Below, one piece after another: positions 7,558-9,046 of a DNA stretch of 9,046 nt. Below the pieces are notes generated by a model. That model did not search any database. It saw only the letters and a list, made by a program, of their open reading frames with translations, and was not told the origin of the DNA. How positions within the stretch are numbered: the first letter of the stretch is position 1; each line of letters starts with the position of its first letter. The stretch spans positions 1-9,046 of the forward strand of contig JASGMZ010000112.1 in the NCBI GenBank assembly GCA_030156305.1, read 5' to 3'. Source of the DNA: Bacteroidales bacterium (GTDB lineage Bacteria > Bacteroidota > Bacteroidia > Bacteroidales > UBA12077). Both the position numbers and the translations under genes were made by a program.

Positions 7558-8558
7558 AAAAAACGTACTATCTTTTTAACCCGGGAAGATTACAACGTAG
7601 AGATAATACGCTGAAATTTACTCCCTACGATGAGAATGGCAATGAGCAAGAGCCTCGTTATCTGCCTGTGGAGAATATAGAAGAATTATATTGTTTTGGG
7701 AATCTGGATGCAAACTCAGCATTGTATAATTTTTTAGGAGCCCTTCAGATTCCTATCCATTTCTTCGATTATTATGAGAATTATACCGGTTCTTTTATGC
7801 CCCGGGAATCACTGATATCCGGAAAGATGCTGATCTCACAGGTTAAGGTGCAGCAAAACAAACAAAAACGTGTCGATCTTGCGCAGCGTTTGCTCGACGG
7901 CGCCGGTTATAATATGTTGAAAAACCTCAGATATTATAACAACAGAGGGAAAGACCTCGAACCGATTATCGAAACAATTGAGGCATTGATTCAAAAAATT
8001 GAGTCAACAACCGCTATCGATGAGTTGATGGGTATTGAAGGAAATATCCGTAAAAACTATTACGAAGCGTTCGAGTTGATTATTAATGATTTCAGTATGG
8101 ACGGACGCAGCTATCGACCGCCCAGGAACGAAGTCAATGCCCTGATTTCTTTTGGAAATATGATGTGTTACAGTCAGTGCTTAAGATCAATACATCAAAC
8201 GCAGTTGAATCCGGCAATTAGTTTCCTACATGAGCCGGGAGAAAGACGATTTTCATTATCTCTTGATGTTGCCGAAATATTTAAACCGCTTCTTGTAGAC
8301 CGGGTGCTGTTTAAAGTACTGAATAAGAAAATGATTCAGGCAAATCATTTTGAGGTAAAACTGAATAGTGTGGTCTTGAAAGATGTCGGACGTAAAACAT
8401 TTGTGCAGGCTTTCGAGGATCGTTTAAATGAAACCATCAAACATCGTACACTTTCCCGATCAGTTAGTTATAAGCATCTTATAAAGCTGGAATGTTATAA
8501 GCTGCAGAAACACTTGCTCGGAATGGACGAATATCAGCCTTTTAAAATGTGGTGGTAA
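7554..8558 (+). CDS. cas1: Cas1 integrase, type I-B
   Basis: Cas1 is the metal-dependent integrase that joins new spacers to the leader end of the array, as a complex with Cas2. Starting at the ATG at 7554 gives 334 residues, the usual I-B length. An in-frame start at 7530 would add eight residues (MLEWGGGR) that are just the translated ribosome binding site. The N-terminus MKKTYYLFNPGRLQRRDNTLKF is typical of I-B Cas1. The catalytic triad is visible as E162 (GIEGNIRKNYYEAF), H226 (SFLHEPGERRFSLSLDVAEIFKP) and E241 in the same segment, with D238 nearby. All are intact. The gene overlaps cas4 by 4 nt and cas2 by 1 nt (TAATG). Its GC content (about half in sampled 60-base stretches) is far above that of the effector genes. 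Confidence 0.98.
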   Translation: MKKTYYLFNPGRLQRRDNTLKFTPYDENGNEQEPRYLPVENIEELYCFGNLDANSALYNFLGALQIPIHFFDYYENYTGSFMPRESLISGKMLISQVKVQQNKQKRVDLAQRLLDGAGYNMLKNLRYYNNRGKDLEPIIETIEALIQKIESTTAIDELMGIEGNIRKNYYEAFELIINDFSMDGRSYRPPRNEVNALISFGNMMCYSQCLRSIHQTQLNPAISFLHEPGERRFSLSLDVAEIFKPLLVDRVLFKVLNKKMIQANHFEVKLNSVVLKDVGRKTFVQAFEDRLNETIKHRTLSRSVSYKHLIKLECYKLQKHLLGMDEYQPFKMWW

Positions 8559-8821
8559 TGTATGTTATTGCTGTTTATGATGTGGGTCAGAAAAGAGTAG
8601 GGAAAATGCTAAAGCTATGCAGGCGATATTTGAATTGGATACAAAATTCAGTTTTTGAGGGAGAAATATCAGAAGTCCGGCTGATGGAATTAAAAAATAA
8701 AGCGATTGAGATAATGGATGATGAAAATGACAGTTTGATAATTTTTAAAACCCGTCAGGAGAAATGGCTCGATAAAGAAATTGTGGGGGTAGAAAGACAG
8801 AATTTAAGCAATTTTTTATAG
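8558..8821 (+). CDS. cas2: Cas2, adaptation complex subunit
   Basis: Cas2 is the small ferredoxin-fold protein that bridges two Cas1 dimers in the spacer-integration complex. The ATG at 8558 overlaps the last base of the cas1 stop (TAATG) and gives 87 residues, the normal length. MYVIAVYDVGQKR is the classic Cas2 first strand with the conserved aspartate D8. The C-terminal half contains NSVFEGEISEVRLMEL and a strand DSLIIFKTRQ, both typical. GTG codons at 8549 and 8552 are possible earlier starts, but they would add MVV ahead of a perfect Cas2 N-terminus, so the ATG is chosen. The gene is the last of the operon and ends where the leader-like region begins. Confidence 0.97.
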   Translation: MYVIAVYDVGQKRVGKMLKLCRRYLNWIQNSVFEGEISEVRLMELKNKAIEIMDDENDSLIIFKTRQEKWLDKEIVGVERQNLSNFL

Positions 8822-8894
8822 CAATGAATCGTCGTTATTTGCAAAATCTATGGGTTTTTAGGCAAAGTTTTCATAAAATAATTTTTAAGCGCTC

Positions 8895-8927
8895 TTTGAC
8901 ATGTTGATAATAAGTAACATATGCTTA
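8895..8927 (+). promoter_or_regulatory. Promoter-like element in the leader region
   Basis: CTCTTTGACATGTTGATAAT lies at 8892-8911. It offers a Bacteroides-type -33 TTTG at 8895-8898 and, 21 nt later, a partial -7 element at 8920-8927 (TATGCTTA against TAnnTTTG, 4 of 6 fixed positions). Read as a classical sigma-70 site, TTGACA at 8896-8901 is a perfect -35 with TATGCT 18 nt downstream. Either reading predicts a rightward start around 8930, toward the expected array. From memory, TTTGACAT-like sequences are common in leaders of Bacteroidota arrays; I could not check this. Confidence 0.5.
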
Positions 8928-8976
8928 GTCGTCGTTCTGGCGGTGAAAATACATTTAATGAGAACGACGATTTTTT
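8927..8976 (+). terminator. Hairpin with T tract (terminator-like or structured leader RNA)
   Basis: AGTCGTCGTTCT at 8927-8938 pairs with AGAACGACGATT at 8961-8972, 12 pairs including one G-U, around a 22-nt loop. It is followed by a run of six T at 8971-8976. This resembles a rho-independent terminator and could end the cas operon transcript about 100 nt after cas2. The loop is longer than usual for a terminator, and the stem begins at or near the start predicted from the promoter-like element, so it could instead be the 5' structure of the leader transcript. Confidence 0.5.
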
Positions 8977-9046
8977 CAGTAAAAAAAGCTATTTTTGTGG
9001 TCAGTAACTAATTGTTTATGAAACATTTTTTTTAGGCAATTATACG

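Larger units (their letters stand above)
8822..9046. other. Non-coding region after cas2, probable CRISPR leader; no repeats visible
   Basis: This AT-rich stretch carries no convincing gene on either strand. Its position directly after cas2 is where the leader of a I-B array normally lies. It contains a promoter-like element near 8895, a hairpin with a T tract at 8927-8976, two exact copies of TTTTTAGGCAA (8855-8865 and 9029-9039) and two copies of TCGTCGTT exactly 100 nt apart (8829 and 8929). I searched for a unit of 25-40 nt repeated within the region and found none, so the first CRISPR repeat is either beyond the window or the locus has no array here. Orientation as a leader is inferred from context. 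Confidence 0.55.

Noticed and set aside
8824..8907. A 27-codon reading frame directly after cas2 beginning MNRRYLQNLW
   Set aside because: It has no ribosome binding site and no recognisable protein features, runs through the promoter-like element, and lies in AT-rich leader-type DNA where short frames arise by chance.
8927..8972. The hairpin sequence as a first CRISPR repeat
   Set aside because: No second copy occurs in the 74 bases that follow, the inverted arms enclose a 22-nt loop unlike typical type I repeats, and it lacks a usual repeat 3' end such as ATTGAAAC.

Overview
The window is almost entirely one strand-uniform CRISPR-Cas operon of subtype I-B: cas6 (cut at the left edge), cas8b, cas7, cas5, cas3, cas4, cas1 and cas2, followed by about 225 nt of AT-rich non-coding DNA that looks like the leader side of a CRISPR array. 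No repeat-spacer unit is visible, so the array, if present, lies to the right of base 9046. All assignments come from protein motifs read by eye.

The organism is probably a member of Bacteroidota. The DNA is AT-rich, most start codons lack a clear Shine-Dalgarno sequence, the proteins resemble the I-B Cas proteins of that phylum as I remember them, and the right-hand region carries a TTTG / TA-type promoter-like motif of the Bacteroides kind. This is an inference, not a proof.

Layout. Bases 2-652 encode the C-terminal part of the Cas6 crRNA endonuclease. Bases 660-4351 encode the Cascade subunits: Cas8b, Cas7 and Cas5. The last 126 codons of cas8b look like a separately translatable small subunit (Cas11b) with its own internal ATG at 2184. 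Bases 4355-7042 encode Cas3 (HD nuclease plus helicase). Bases 7045-8821 encode the adaptation module Cas4-Cas1-Cas2, with 1-4 nt overlaps within it. Bases 8822-9046 are non-coding and contain a promoter-like element, a 12-bp hairpin followed by a T tract, and short repeated motifs.

How it works together. Cas6 cuts the array transcript. Cas5, Cas7, Cas8b and probably Cas11b assemble on the crRNA as Cascade. Cascade recruits Cas3 to degrade target DNA. Cas4, Cas1 and Cas2 select, trim and insert new spacers. Intergenic gaps are 30 nt or less throughout, which fits a single transcript whose promoter is left of the window.

The system itself is a known type. The points worth a second look are the putative internal Cas11b start, the sharp base-composition change between the effector genes (about 25-35% GC in sampled stretches) and the flanking cas6 and cas4-cas1 genes (about 43-52%), and the structured promoter-hairpin-T-tract arrangement downstream of cas2.
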